Assembly (NCBI GenBank): GCA_002793115.1
Contig: PFPP01000043.1
Coordinates: 1-18,116, forward strand
DNA length: 18,116 nucleotides
Reading direction: 5' to 3'
Origin: Candidatus Kaiserbacteria bacterium CG_4_10_14_0_2_um_filter_50_16
Lineage (GTDB): Bacteria > Patescibacteriota > Minisyncoccia > Phycocordibacterales > Phycocordibacteraceae
Below, one piece after another: positions 1-7,774 of the stretch. The position numbers and the translations under genes were made by a program. Positions within the stretch are counted from its first letter, which is position 1. Each line of letters starts with the position of its first letter. The notes under the pieces are model-generated. The model ran no database searches. It saw only the letters and a list, made by a program, of their open reading frames with translations, and had not been told where the DNA came from.

Positions 1-53
1 GCCAGCCGTTACTCAAAGTCAAAATAGATTCTATTTCTTAAACTCATATATAA

Positions 54-1322
54 ATGCACATAGGTAGATGGAACCATCAGTCCACCGGTAGCCATGCCGG
101 TAGTAATAAGTCTTTTCCACCCCACTCACCACGAGACGGGAAGCGTTTCCCTTCTCATAGCAGATATGGACGCGCTCCTATACGCCGCCGCGGCTTCGGC
201 TCTTTCGGCGAGACAGAAGCAGAAATTTCTAAATTCATGAACAAGACAGTAGTTACAACCGAGGAGCCAGTCTTCGTTCCTGAGCACACATTCTCCAATT
301 TCGATATCAGTGCGCACCTGAAGAAAAATATCGTCACGCGGGGTTACGAACTCCCCACGCCTATTCAGGATAAAGCGATTCCACATACATTGCTTGGTAA
401 AGATGTCGTTGGTCTCGCCGAGACCGGAACGGGGAAGACGGCGGCATTCCTTATCCCGCTTATCGATAAGGTGATGAAGCAGAAAGGCGAGCGCGTTCTT
501 ATTATGGCGCCGACAAGAGAGCTCGCTGTACAAACCGAGAGAGAGCTCGCGGGATTCGCGAAGGGTCTCGGGTTCCGCGGCATGGTTGCTGTCGGCGGCG
601 CGAACATCGGTTCACAGATTTCTCAACTGAAGCACGATCCCGCATTCGTTATCGGCACTCCCGGGCGCCTGAAGGACCTGATAGAACGCCGTGCTCTCGA
701 TCTCTCTGGCTTCGGTACTGTTGTTCTCGACGAGGCGGATCGTATGCTAGATATGGGATTCATCGATGACATGCGCTCTATTCTTGGTAAAATGCGCAAA
801 GAACGTCACACGCTTTTCTTTTCTGCAACGATGGGTAAGGATATTCAGAAACTCATCGGTGATTTTCTGAAACAACCAGTCATCATCTCAGTTAAGCAAC
901 GCGACACCCCCGCGAGCGTCGACCAAGACGTCATTCGCGTTCCGCGCGGAAAGGATAAGTTTGAAATACTCGTCGCGCTCCTAAAGGATCGTGAATTTAG
1001 CAAGGTGCTCGTCTTCGGCCGTACTAAATTCGGCGTCGAGAAACTCGCCAAGGCGCTTTCGCGCCTCCATATCCATGCCGAGAGCATCCATGGCAATAAG
1101 ACGCAGGGAGCGCGCCAACGCGCATTGGAGGCCTTTAAGGCAGGGAAGGTGAGTGTTCTCGTGGCGACCGATGTCGCCGCGCGCGGCCTCGATATCCCCG
1201 CCGTCTCGCACGTCATTAATTACGATCTCCCCTCGACTTATGAGGATTACATACATCGCATCGGTCGCACTGGCCGTGCCTCGCTCAAAGGCCGCGCACT
1301 CACCTTTGTGCAGGGGCGCTAG
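54..1322 (+). CDS. DEAD-box ATP-dependent RNA helicase
   Basis: A 422-residue superfamily 2 RNA helicase that would unwind short RNA duplexes with ATP, typically in ribosome assembly or mRNA turnover. The motif series is complete: Q-motif region about 80-105 with PTPIQ, Walker A AETGTGKT (122-129), PTRELA (153-158), TPGR (202-205), DEAD (226-229), SAT (257-259), ATDVAARGLD (371-380) and HRIGRTGRA (401-409). Residues 1-60 form a basic Arg/Gly/Ser-rich tail, usual for RNA-binding extensions. An in-frame TAA (51-53) abuts the ATG, so no earlier start exists. There is no Shine-Dalgarno; a weak TAAACT (39-44) could be a -10. The protein stops only 13 residues after motif VI, so the last helix seen in most relatives is missing. 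It is convergent with recR with 2 bp between stops. Family assignment is certain; the specific paralogue (RhlE-like or CsdA-like) is not. Confidence 0.95.
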   Translation: MHIGRWNHQSTGSHAGSNKSFPPHSPRDGKRFPSHSRYGRAPIRRRGFGSFGETEAEISKFMNKTVVTTEEPVFVPEHTFSNFDISAHLKKNIVTRGYELPTPIQDKAIPHTLLGKDVVGLAETGTGKTAAFLIPLIDKVMKQKGERVLIMAPTRELAVQTERELAGFAKGLGFRGMVAVGGANIGSQISQLKHDPAFVIGTPGRLKDLIERRALDLSGFGTVVLDEADRMLDMGFIDDMRSILGKMRKERHTLFFSATMGKDIQKLIGDFLKQPVIISVKQRDTPASVDQDVIRVPRGKDKFEILVALLKDREFSKVLVFGRTKFGVEKLAKALSRLHIHAESIHGNKTQGARQRALEAFKAGKVSVLVATDVAARGLDIPAVSHVINYDLPSTYEDYIHRIGRTGRASLKGRALTFVQGR

Positions 1323-1324
1323 GT

Positions 1325-1921
1325 TTATTTACGGTTTGTGAGCGCGGCGCGGAGGGTTTCGGCATCGGAATATTCGAGCTCACTGCCGGTCGCGAGACCG
1401 CGGCCGAGCGTTGATATTTTCACCTGATCGCGATAGGGCTTCAGCAATTCGCGCACGCGGTCGGCAGTATGTTCGCCTTCGCTAGTTGCCGAGAGCGCAA
1501 GCACAATTTCTTTCAAACTATTCTTTAATCTCTTTCCTACTGTTTTTAATAATTCTTTTTCTCGAATGGCACCTTTGCCCGAAAGAGTCAACACACCGCC
1601 GAGAATGAAGTAGCGCCCGCGATAGGTGCCAGCACGCTCAATCGCAGAAAGATCCTGATCTTTTTCGACGAGCATGAGCTCTGTGTCATCGCGCGTTTTG
1701 TCGGAGCAATAATTACAAATAGTTGCAACACTGCCATTGTAAAAACGTAAACAATCCTGACACTGCCGGACTTCTTTTCCCAATGAGACGATGAGTTCAG
1801 CAAGTTTCGCGCGTTCGGTAGCAGGCGCGGCAAGCAAATAAAAAACGAAACGCTTCCCTTGCCGAGGGCCGATGCCTGGGAATCGGGCAAGCGCGCGCGC
1901 GAGTTCTTCGATGCGGTCCAT
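1325..1921 (-). CDS. recR: Recombination mediator protein RecR
   Basis: A 198-residue RecR, which acts with RecO (and RecF) to load RecA on SSB-coated single-stranded DNA during gap repair. Visible parts in order: helix-hairpin-helix around FPGIGPRQGKR (14-24), a four-cysteine zinc finger (C54, C57, C69, C72), a Toprim domain opening at LMLVEKDQD and including ILGGVLTLSGKG, and the diagnostic C-terminal GSELEYSDAETL. Length matches the family (about 200). It is the last gene of corA-cysS-dnaB-recR; its ATG lies 2 bp after the dnaB stop and no Shine-Dalgarno is visible, suggesting translational coupling. dnaX, the common recR neighbour, is absent here. Confidence 0.96.
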   Translation of the reverse strand: MDRIEELARALARFPGIGPRQGKRFVFYLLAAPATERAKLAELIVSLGKEVRQCQDCLRFYNGSVATICNYCSDKTRDDTELMLVEKDQDLSAIERAGTYRGRYFILGGVLTLSGKGAIREKELLKTVGKRLKNSLKEIVLALSATSEGEHTADRVRELLKPYRDQVKISTLGRGLATGSELEYSDAETLRAALTNRK

Positions 1922-1923
1922 TT

Positions 1924-3279
1924 TTAGAATTCTGCGGCGAGTTCGCCGTAGCCAGCAGTGTCGACTGGCTGGAAGGTGGCGCGTTTCTCATCGAAATAAA
2001 GCTCTGTTTTGCCTGTAGGTCCGTTTCGGTGCTTCTCAATGAGTATTTCAGCGATATTCGGTCGATTGCTTTCGGGATTGCGCTTATCCTCGCGATGAAT
2101 GAACAGCACCACATCAGCATCCTGTTCGATGCTTCCGGAATCGCGGAGATCGCTTAGGCGGGGCTTACCGCCGCGAGTCTCGACCGCCCGAGAGAGCTGT
2201 GAGAGTGCGATGACCGGTACAGCGAGTTCGCGTGCAAGCGACTTGAGCGAACGGGATATTTCAGTTACTTGTTGAACGAGTGAGTCAGAAGACTTTGTCG
2301 ACGTCGGCGTCATGAGCTGAAGATAGTCAATAATAATGAGTCCGATACCGCGCTCGCGCTTCAGTCGTCGCGCGACTGCGCGCATCGCTAGGATATTGTT
2401 TCCCGGCTTGTCGTCGATGAAGATAGGAGCTTTCGAAAGAGATTCGAGCGCGTCCCGTATGCGGCTGAAATCCTCCTCATCCCTCACTTGACCTGTGCGC
2501 AGTTTCCATGAGTTGACGAACGACTCTGCGGCGAGCATGCGATCGATGAGTTGTTCTGAACTCATTTCGAGCGAAAAAATGCCGACAGGGACATTGTGGC
2601 GCACGGCGGCGTTTCGCGCGATATCGAGGGCAAGCGACGTCTTGCCCATCGAAGGGCGTGCGGCGATGATAACAAGGTCGGAAGGGTGGAAACCTGAAAG
2701 AAGATTGTCGAGGGCAGGGAAGCCGGAGGGCACGCCACGGATACCACTTTCTTTTTTAGAGAGAGATTCGATACGATCCCATGCTTCGTGAATCTTATCG
2801 CCGATAGCGGTGAACTTATGTGCCGCAGAAGCATTGCCGATGGCATATATGCTTTTCTCTGCCTCGTCGAGCACCTCCATCGTTTCGCGCGCATCGTCAT
2901 ATGCGGATTCGGTGATGCTGTATGCAGCGTCGATGAGAGAACGCATAAGAAACTTGCGCGAGACCAACTCAGCATAGTGCGAAAAATTGCCGGGTGCCGG
3001 CGCCGAACCGACGAGCTCGGCGAGGTAACTGCGCCCGCCACTGCGTTCGAGCAATCCCTGATTCTGCAATCGCTCGGAGAGGGAGAGGAGGTCGATCGGT
3101 TCGCCGCGTTCGGCGAGCTCGCGCATGGCGCCGAATATGAGCCGATGCTTTTCCGCATAGAAAGAATCGGAATGAATAAGGTCAGAAACATCGTGGATAG
3201 CGTCAGGCTTCAGAAGCAGAGCGCCCAAGAGGGCGCGTTCGGATTCGAGGGATTGTGGGGGAATGCGGTCGGCAGTCAT
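1924..3279 (-). CDS. dnaB: Replicative DNA helicase DnaB
   Basis: The hexameric 5'-3' helicase that unwinds the replication fork and recruits primase. With the ATG at 3279 the protein is 451 residues, normal for the family. Residues 1-100 are the helical N-terminal domain (SLESERALLGALLL near the start), followed by a linker and a RecA-like motor: Walker A RPSMGKT (208-214), SLEMS (236-240), Walker B IIIDYLQLM (315-323), SQLSR (360-364) and an arginine-finger segment KHRNGPTG (416-423). An in-frame TTG at 3297 would add six residues and overlap the cysS stop; I prefer the ATG because family members begin close to the PPQSLE segment. The gap to cysS is then 14 bp with only a poor GGGCGG ahead of the start. 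No intein or insertion is seen. Confidence 0.95.
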   Translation of the reverse strand: MTADRIPPQSLESERALLGALLLKPDAIHDVSDLIHSDSFYAEKHRLIFGAMRELAERGEPIDLLSLSERLQNQGLLERSGGRSYLAELVGSAPAPGNFSHYAELVSRKFLMRSLIDAAYSITESAYDDARETMEVLDEAEKSIYAIGNASAAHKFTAIGDKIHEAWDRIESLSKKESGIRGVPSGFPALDNLLSGFHPSDLVIIAARPSMGKTSLALDIARNAAVRHNVPVGIFSLEMSSEQLIDRMLAAESFVNSWKLRTGQVRDEEDFSRIRDALESLSKAPIFIDDKPGNNILAMRAVARRLKRERGIGLIIIDYLQLMTPTSTKSSDSLVQQVTEISRSLKSLARELAVPVIALSQLSRAVETRGGKPRLSDLRDSGSIEQDADVVLFIHREDKRNPESNRPNIAEILIEKHRNGPTGKTELYFDEKRATFQPVDTAGYGELAAEF

Positions 3280-3293
3280 TACCGCCCATTGTA

Positions 3294-4751
3294 TCAAAAA
3301 GCCGTCCGAGTCAACACGGGGCCATTCGGCCCGTCATCCACACGATATCCACTGTTCAGAATTGTATTGCGAATACGATCAGCTTCTTCAAAATCTTTCG
3401 AAGCGCGCGCTGCTTCCCTGCGAGCGAGCAGGTCGCATATCTCCTTCGGCGTATCTTTTACAGTAAGAATGTCGAGCTCGGGCGGTTCAAGGAGAGACAG
3501 ACCAAGATGTGCATCAGCATCTTCCAAGAGTCCCCATTTTTCTTCCGGGGCGTATTCTTCGCTTTTTAGAGAATCCCAGAGGCAGCTCAACGCTTGCGGA
3601 GTCGCGAGATCGTCTCGAAGAACGGCGAGAAAACGATTTCGTGTTTCGGAAGATGCACTTTTGCGTGTTGATTCGCGCGCGACATCGCGTGAAAGTTTCC
3701 AAAGCCGATCGAGTGCGATCGCGGCGCCGGCGAGCGCTTCCCACGAAAAGGAGAGGGGGGTGCGATAGTGCGCTTGCAAATAGAAATAGCGGAGCACGAG
3801 CGGATGAAATCCCTTCGCAACAATGTCTTTCAAATAAATATCATTTTGCAATGATTTTGATATTTTCTGATTTCCAATAGTGAGAAATGCATTGTGCATC
3901 CAATAATGCACAAATATACGCCCCGAAGCCGCTTCCGATTGCGCGATTTCGTTGTTGTGATGAGTTGCAATATGATCTTCGCCGCCAGTATGGATATCGA
4001 TCTCCTGGCCGAGGAGCGTGCGGCTCATCGCCGAACATTCGATATGCCAACCAGGGTTGCCGCGCCCCCACGGACTGTCCCATTGCTGGAGGTCGCCAGG
4101 CTTCGCAGAACGCCAGAGCCAAAAGTCAGCGGGGTGCCGCTTCTCGGGATCCGCTTCGACACGCGCGCCGGCGCGCTGGGTGATTAGGTCAATCTTCCCG
4201 AGCTTTCCGTAAGCGGGGAAGCGAGAGGTGTCGAAAGCGAGACCATTTTTTATATGATAGGCAAACCCTTTTTCCTCCAATGTTTTAGCGAGAGCGATTT
4301 GCTCTCTGATATAGTCAGTCGCGCGCGGGAATTGGATATTCTTTATATCGATATTGAGCTCGGAAAGATCGTCGACAAATTCCCTGGTATAGCGGTCGGC
4401 GATCGCCTGCGGCGTTGACTTCTCGCGCGCGGCGCCGATCGCCATCTTGTCTTCGCCAGTGTCGCCGTCGCCGGCAAGGTGGCCGACATCGGTGATGTTG
4501 ATGACGCGTCGTACGTGATATCCCGCCGCATCCAGCACGCGCGCAAGAGAGTCCGAAAAGACATAGGCGCGCAAGTTGCCGATATGCGCGCTCCCGTAGA
4601 CCGTCGGACCGCACGAATAGAGCGTCACCAGCCCTGGTTTCTGGGACACAAAAAGCTCTTTCTGGCCCGAAAGGGTGTTGGTGAAGAATATTCTCGGTGG
4701 CCGATGAACGCCGCCTCTCATTTTTTTAAAGATATTGGATAGCCAGTGCAT
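3294..4751 (-). CDS. cysS: Cysteinyl-tRNA synthetase
   Basis: Class I synthetase charging tRNA-Cys, 485 residues. The HIGH motif is HIGN (56-59) inside YSCGPTVYGSAHIGN; the active-site zinc set is C47, C239, H264 and E268 (HHNNE); the KMSKS motif is KISKS (296-300). The mid-segment GWHIECSAMS is strongly CysRS-specific. The first 20 residues look like a lineage-specific extension: relatives usually start a few residues before the NTLSG segment, so M11 (ATG at 4721) is a real alternative start. A TTGACA overlaps the corA stop (4774-4779), but no convincing -10 follows, so co-transcription with corA (24 bp upstream) is likelier. It overlaps or nearly touches dnaB downstream. Confidence 0.96.
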   Translation of the reverse strand: MHWLSNIFKKMRGGVHRPPRIFFTNTLSGQKELFVSQKPGLVTLYSCGPTVYGSAHIGNLRAYVFSDSLARVLDAAGYHVRRVINITDVGHLAGDGDTGEDKMAIGAAREKSTPQAIADRYTREFVDDLSELNIDIKNIQFPRATDYIREQIALAKTLEEKGFAYHIKNGLAFDTSRFPAYGKLGKIDLITQRAGARVEADPEKRHPADFWLWRSAKPGDLQQWDSPWGRGNPGWHIECSAMSRTLLGQEIDIHTGGEDHIATHHNNEIAQSEAASGRIFVHYWMHNAFLTIGNQKISKSLQNDIYLKDIVAKGFHPLVLRYFYLQAHYRTPLSFSWEALAGAAIALDRLWKLSRDVARESTRKSASSETRNRFLAVLRDDLATPQALSCLWDSLKSEEYAPEEKWGLLEDADAHLGLSLLEPPELDILTVKDTPKEICDLLARREAARASKDFEEADRIRNTILNSGYRVDDGPNGPVLTRTAF

Positions 4752-4775
4752 ATGCCGAATTACGCGTCGAATATG

Positions 4776-5696
4776 TCAAAAAATCCAGCGTTTTTTCGCA
4801 AAGAAAAGCGTCAGACAACCTACAGCGCCGAGCATGAACAGCATGATGATCAGGAAAGCATTCGGTTCTTTTTCAAGCGGCGTCCCCGGCAAGTGCATAC
4901 CGAAGATAAATGCGATGAGTTCTAGAGGGAGCACAATAACCGTGATGGTAGTGAGCGTTTTCATGATTTCGTTCTGGCGCGCTCCAAGGAGCGCTGTATT
5001 GGTCTCTCGTAATTCAGCCGCAATGGCGCGATGTGTTGTGGTGAGCCGGGCGACTTGGGTGCGTTCAGCGAGGATGCGTTCAGAGCGCTCGCTGAAGGCA
5101 ACGCCGAAAGAACCGTGTTTGGAGATTTCTTCTAGAAAGCGATTCAGCGGTTCTTCTTGGTTTGCGAGTGTCGCCTCTATATGCAGAAATTCCCGATTGA
5201 TGTTTGATATCGAACGTATTGTTGTACGCTCGTGGCCGTCGAACATATCCCGTTCAACGCGTGCGAGGTTGTCTACAATGTTGTCGGCATGGTCACGTAC
5301 CGACGTATAAAAGTGCGCGAACATGATTTCGATCAGAACATCGGTCGTGATTGGGCTTTCTCCGCCGACAAGTTCCCTGGTTTCGAGAAGTTTCTTGAGA
5401 TGATAGAGCGGCGCGATGACTTCATAATGCGCAGTTATGATAAAGTGCTCACCGACGATGAAATCGACTTCCTGATTCCCCGTATCGCCGTTTTCCGCCC
5501 CATGTGCCGGGAAATGAAGAACAAGAAGCGTCGTGTCGCCATCGGTTACAACAAGTGGAGTAGGAGTAGGGGAGAGAATTTCTTTTTCGAATTGTTTACT
5601 TATCGGGAATTCTTTTACCGCATCTCGTATTTCCTCCTCGTGAGGTTGCTCGATATCGATCCACACCCCGCCAAGATATTCGTGTCGAAATACCAT
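4776..5696 (-). CDS. corA: CorA-family divalent cation transporter with GMH filter motif
   Basis: A 306-residue CorA-type channel: a cytoplasmic alpha/beta N-terminal domain, a long helical region (about 120-245) forming the stalk, then two membrane segments (about 247-265 and 281-300) and a basic tail KKRWIF inside. CorA pentamers pass Mg2+ or Co2+ inward. The family signature at the end of TM1, normally GMN, reads GMH here (266-268; CAC codon at 4893-4895), followed by LPGTPLEKEPNAF. The Asn of GMN lines the ion entrance, so selectivity may differ. It is the first gene of the corA-cysS-dnaB-recR run and divergent from ctpA. An extended -10 sits 6 nt before its ATG, suggesting a leaderless transcript. 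The fold is clear; the ion is uncertain. Confidence 0.9.
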   Translation of the reverse strand: MVFRHEYLGGVWIDIEQPHEEEIRDAVKEFPISKQFEKEILSPTPTPLVVTDGDTTLLVLHFPAHGAENGDTGNQEVDFIVGEHFIITAHYEVIAPLYHLKKLLETRELVGGESPITTDVLIEIMFAHFYTSVRDHADNIVDNLARVERDMFDGHERTTIRSISNINREFLHIEATLANQEEPLNRFLEEISKHGSFGVAFSERSERILAERTQVARLTTTHRAIAAELRETNTALLGARQNEIMKTLTTITVIVLPLELIAFIFGMHLPGTPLEKEPNAFLIIMLFMLGAVGCLTLFFAKKRWIF

Positions 5697-5711
5697 GCGC
5701 CTAGCATACCA
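5697..5711 (-). promoter_or_regulatory. Candidate leaderless promoter of corA
   Basis: Reading on minus, TGG-TATGCT (5711 to 5703) is an extended -10, followed by 6 nt and the corA ATG. Transcription would begin at or within a base of the start codon. No good -35 is seen at 17 bp, as expected where the TG extension compensates. Confidence 0.5.
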
Positions 5712-5728
5712 TGCGATGTCTCATCGCA
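5712..5728. repeat. 17-bp inverted repeat between corA and ctpA
   Basis: Arms TGCGATG and CATCGCA match perfectly around a TCT centre. It lies immediately upstream of the corA -10 and about 14 bp upstream of the ctpA -10, a position suited to an operator serving both divergent genes. Whether any protein binds it is unknown. Confidence 0.55.
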
Positions 5729-5733
5729 CTGTC

Positions 5734-5748
5734 GAGTGTGGTACACTC
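5734..5748. repeat. 15-bp inverted repeat overlapping the ctpA -10
   Basis: Arms GAGTGT and ACACTC match perfectly around GGT. The right half contains most of the ctpA -10 (TACACT, 5742-5747), so binding here would block that promoter. It could also be partly fortuitous. Confidence 0.45.
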
Positions 5749-5754
5749 TGCGGA
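5739..5754 (+). promoter_or_regulatory. Candidate leaderless promoter of ctpA
   Basis: TGG-TACACT (5739-5747) is an extended -10 followed by 7 nt (CTGCGGA) and the ATG at 5755. It supports 5755 rather than 5695 as the ctpA start, since the earlier ATG would lie upstream of this promoter. Confidence 0.5.
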
Positions 5755-7011
5755 ATGGAATCTGACAATGGATCGTATCATACGCGAAGCATCATCACGC
5801 GCGGCATTTCTTTCGCGCTTGTCGCCGCACTCGCCTTTAGCGTAGGTCTTTCCGTTGGCGGCAACGGCGGAGCCGCCGCCGTTGTCAGTCATATTCCGCT
5901 TCTTGGCGACGGCCTCGATTCGACTCCCGACCAAAGCGCCGATCTGACCGCTTTTTGGAAAGCATGGAACGCGCTTAATGCTAACTATGTCATCACGCAC
6001 GCTTCTTCAACGCTTCCTACGGCGCAAGAGCGCATTTTTGGCGCAATCAGCGGTTTGGCCGCTTCGTATGGCGATCCGTATACCGTTTTTTTCCCGCCCA
6101 CGGAAGCGAAAACATTTGCCGATAGCATTTCGGGAAGCTTCGCCGGTGTCGGCATGGAAATCGACATAAAAGACAATGTTTTGACTGTCATCACTCCTCT
6201 CAAGGGCACCCCCGCTGAAGCGGCCGGCATCAAATCAGGCGATCAGATAACCACCATTGACGGGGAATCAACTGAAGGCCTTTCGACAGATAAAGCCGTA
6301 AGCAAAATTCGCGGCCCGATCGGCACGACGGTCGATCTCACCATCATCCGCGGCGGTAAAGCGCTCAACATCAAGATAGTCCGCGATACGATTCAGGTGC
6401 CCGAGACCGACGACGGTCTCGACTCGATAAGCGGTGTGTATCATATTGCGCTTTATGAGTTCACTTCGAATTCCGCCCGTCTTTTTGATCAGGCATTTGC
6501 GCGATTCAAATCCTTAAGGTCAAAGAAGCTCGTCCTCGACTTGCGCGGCAATCCGGGCGGTTATCTCGATGCGGCAGTCGACGTCTCCAGCCACTTCCTT
6601 CCCATCGGCGCGACAATCGTAACCGAAGATTTCGGCGGAAAGAAGAAAAATCAAGCGCATACCAGCCTCGGATACAACGATGTGCCGGCAGGGACGAAGA
6701 TCGTCGTTCTTATTGACGGCGGTTCCGCATCCGCCTCCGAGATTCTCGCGGGCGCTTTACAAGACGCTCATGCCGCAACTCTCATTGGGACGAAATCATT
6801 CGGCAAAGGCTCGGTACAGACACTTCTTGATCTCGACGAAGGATCGCTGAAGATTACGGTTGCCCGTTGGATCACGCCCGCTGGCCATTGGATTATGGGC
6901 AACGGCATCACGCCGGATATTGTGGTGCCATTCACGCAAGCGGATGCGGTAGCGAAGCATGATCCTCAAATGGCGCGCGCGATCAAATTTTTGACTACTG
7001 CTGTCCAATAA
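5755..7011 (+). CDS. ctpA: S41-family C-terminal processing peptidase (CtpA/Prc-like)
   Basis: An envelope serine protease that cleaves substrates from exposed C-termini, 418 residues from the ATG at 5755. Order: an N-terminal membrane anchor or signal (about 14-36), a helical segment including SYGDPYTVFF (104-113), a PDZ domain (about 125-215, with GVGMEI and GDQITTIDG), then the catalytic core. The Ser/Lys dyad is S326 in GSASASEI and K351 in SFGKGSVQT, spaced 25 residues as in characterised CtpA. LRGNPGGYL (263-271) is another family mark. An in-frame ATG at 5695 overlaps the corA start and adds a non-hydrophobic leader, so I reject it. rplI follows after 16 bp and is probably co-transcribed. 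Substrates cannot be told from sequence. Confidence 0.93.
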   Translation: MESDNGSYHTRSIITRGISFALVAALAFSVGLSVGGNGGAAAVVSHIPLLGDGLDSTPDQSADLTAFWKAWNALNANYVITHASSTLPTAQERIFGAISGLAASYGDPYTVFFPPTEAKTFADSISGSFAGVGMEIDIKDNVLTVITPLKGTPAEAAGIKSGDQITTIDGESTEGLSTDKAVSKIRGPIGTTVDLTIIRGGKALNIKIVRDTIQVPETDDGLDSISGVYHIALYEFTSNSARLFDQAFARFKSLRSKKLVLDLRGNPGGYLDAAVDVSSHFLPIGATIVTEDFGGKKKNQAHTSLGYNDVPAGTKIVVLIDGGSASASEILAGALQDAHAATLIGTKSFGKGSVQTLLDLDEGSLKITVARWITPAGHWIMGNGITPDIVVPFTQADAVAKHDPQMARAIKFLTTAVQ

Positions 7012-7027
7012 GATAAGCTGGTGCTAT

Positions 7028-7471
7028 ATGAAAGTCATTTTAACCAAAGACGTGAAAGGAATCGGGCGCACGCATAACGCGATCACCGTCGCTGACGGTT
7101 ATGCTCTCAATTATCTTATCCCTGGGAAGCTCGCCATACCAGCAACATCACAGGCGTTGCAAGAAGCCGAACTACGCAGAAAGCAAATAACAGACCGTTC
7201 TGCGCTTAGTGCTTCTATTCTCGCTCAAAATATGACGGCTCTCACCGAAACGCATATTGTGATTAAAGCAAAAGCGAATGAAAAAGGACATCTCTACGAT
7301 GCAGTGGGGGAGTCCGAGATTAAAAAGGCAGCACAAGAACAAGCGCATATCGATCTACCGGATGACGTCATTAAGCTCGAAAAGCCGTTCAAAGAGCTTG
7401 GTACGTTTGATATCCCAATCGCGACTGCCGACACATTCGGGAAGTTTTCTATCACAATTGAAGCGGAGTAG
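7028..7471 (+). CDS. rplI: 50S ribosomal protein L9
   Basis: L9, 147 residues, which binds domain V of 23S rRNA and reaches out from the L1 side of the ribosome. The N-terminal rRNA-binding domain begins MKVILTKDVKGIG and carries the family segment VADGYALNYLIP; a connecting helix (about 45-75) leads to a C-terminal domain ending FSITIEAE. Length is normal. Some Patescibacteria have lost L9, so its presence narrows the lineage modestly. It lies 16 bp after ctpA with no Shine-Dalgarno and is convergent with rpmA, with 3 bp between stops and no terminator hairpin. Confidence 0.95.
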   Translation: MKVILTKDVKGIGRTHNAITVADGYALNYLIPGKLAIPATSQALQEAELRRKQITDRSALSASILAQNMTALTETHIVIKAKANEKGHLYDAVGESEIKKAAQEQAHIDLPDDVIKLEKPFKELGTFDIPIATADTFGKFSITIEAE

Positions 7472-7474
7472 TTT

Positions 7475-7753
7475 TTATGAGATAATAACGTCCGCAACTT
7501 TTTTGGCGACGATGCAACCGGTAAAGTTTATCTTGCGGCGAGTGCGGAAGGCGACGGTACCGTTCGTCATGGCGAAAAGCGTATGATCACGGCCGACACG
7601 CACATTTTTCCCCGCTTCGATCTTCGTGCCGCGCTGGCGGACGATAATCATACCCGGACGCGCCGAAGCGCCATCTGAAAGCTTCACGCCGAGATATTTC
7701 GGATTCGAATCTTTCAGGTTTTTGACTGACCCGCCGGCTTTGGTGTGTGCCAT
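7475..7753 (-). CDS. rpmA: 50S ribosomal protein L27
   Basis: L27, 92 residues; its N-terminal tail reaches the peptidyl-transferase centre and steadies tRNA. The start MAHTKAGGS matches the mature tail, with no Firmicutes-type cleaved leader. PGMIIVRQRGTK and VGRDHTLFA are diagnostic. The usual partners rplU and obg are absent; rpmA stands alone here, between converging rplI and a divergent membrane protein. A -10-like TATAAC ends 5 nt before the ATG, overlapping the promoter of the opposite gene. Its last 20 residues (after AFRTRR) are less conserved. Confidence 0.95.
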   Translation of the reverse strand: MAHTKAGGSVKNLKDSNPKYLGVKLSDGASARPGMIIVRQRGTKIEAGKNVRVGRDHTLFAMTNGTVAFRTRRKINFTGCIVAKKVADVIIS

Positions 7754-7764
7754 ATGCTGTTATA
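7754..7764 (-). promoter_or_regulatory. Candidate leaderless promoter of rpmA
   Basis: On minus, TATAAC (7764 to 7759) is followed by 5 nt and the rpmA ATG. No TG extension. It shares base pairs 7761-7764 with the -10 of the opposite-strand gene, making a symmetric, bidirectional -10. Confidence 0.4.
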
Positions 7765-7774
7765 CTGTTATCCG
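7758..7774 (+). promoter_or_regulatory. Candidate leaderless promoter of the Ada-like membrane protein
   Basis: TGT-TATACT (7758-7766), an extended -10, followed by 8 nt and ATG at 7775. This favours 7775 over the in-frame ATG at 7745, which lies upstream of the -10. Confidence 0.5.

Noticed and set aside
2788..3768. Long plus-strand open frame of 326 codons opposite dnaB and cysS
   Set aside because: It is antisense to two certain genes, has no recognisable domain, is rich in Arg/Ser as expected from complementing GC-rich codons, and crosses the dnaB-cysS junction.
4774..4779. TTGACA as a -35 for cysS
   Set aside because: No acceptable -10 is found 16-18 bp downstream; best matches are 3 of 6 and would overlap the start codon.
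1325..5696. Search for mobile elements, CRISPR repeats or tRNA genes among the replication and translation genes
   Set aside because: No transposase, direct-repeat array, or cloverleaf sequence was seen here or elsewhere in the window.
5232..5765. Plus-strand open frame of 177 codons opposite corA
   Set aside because: Shadow of corA; it runs across the divergent promoter into ctpA and shows no family features.
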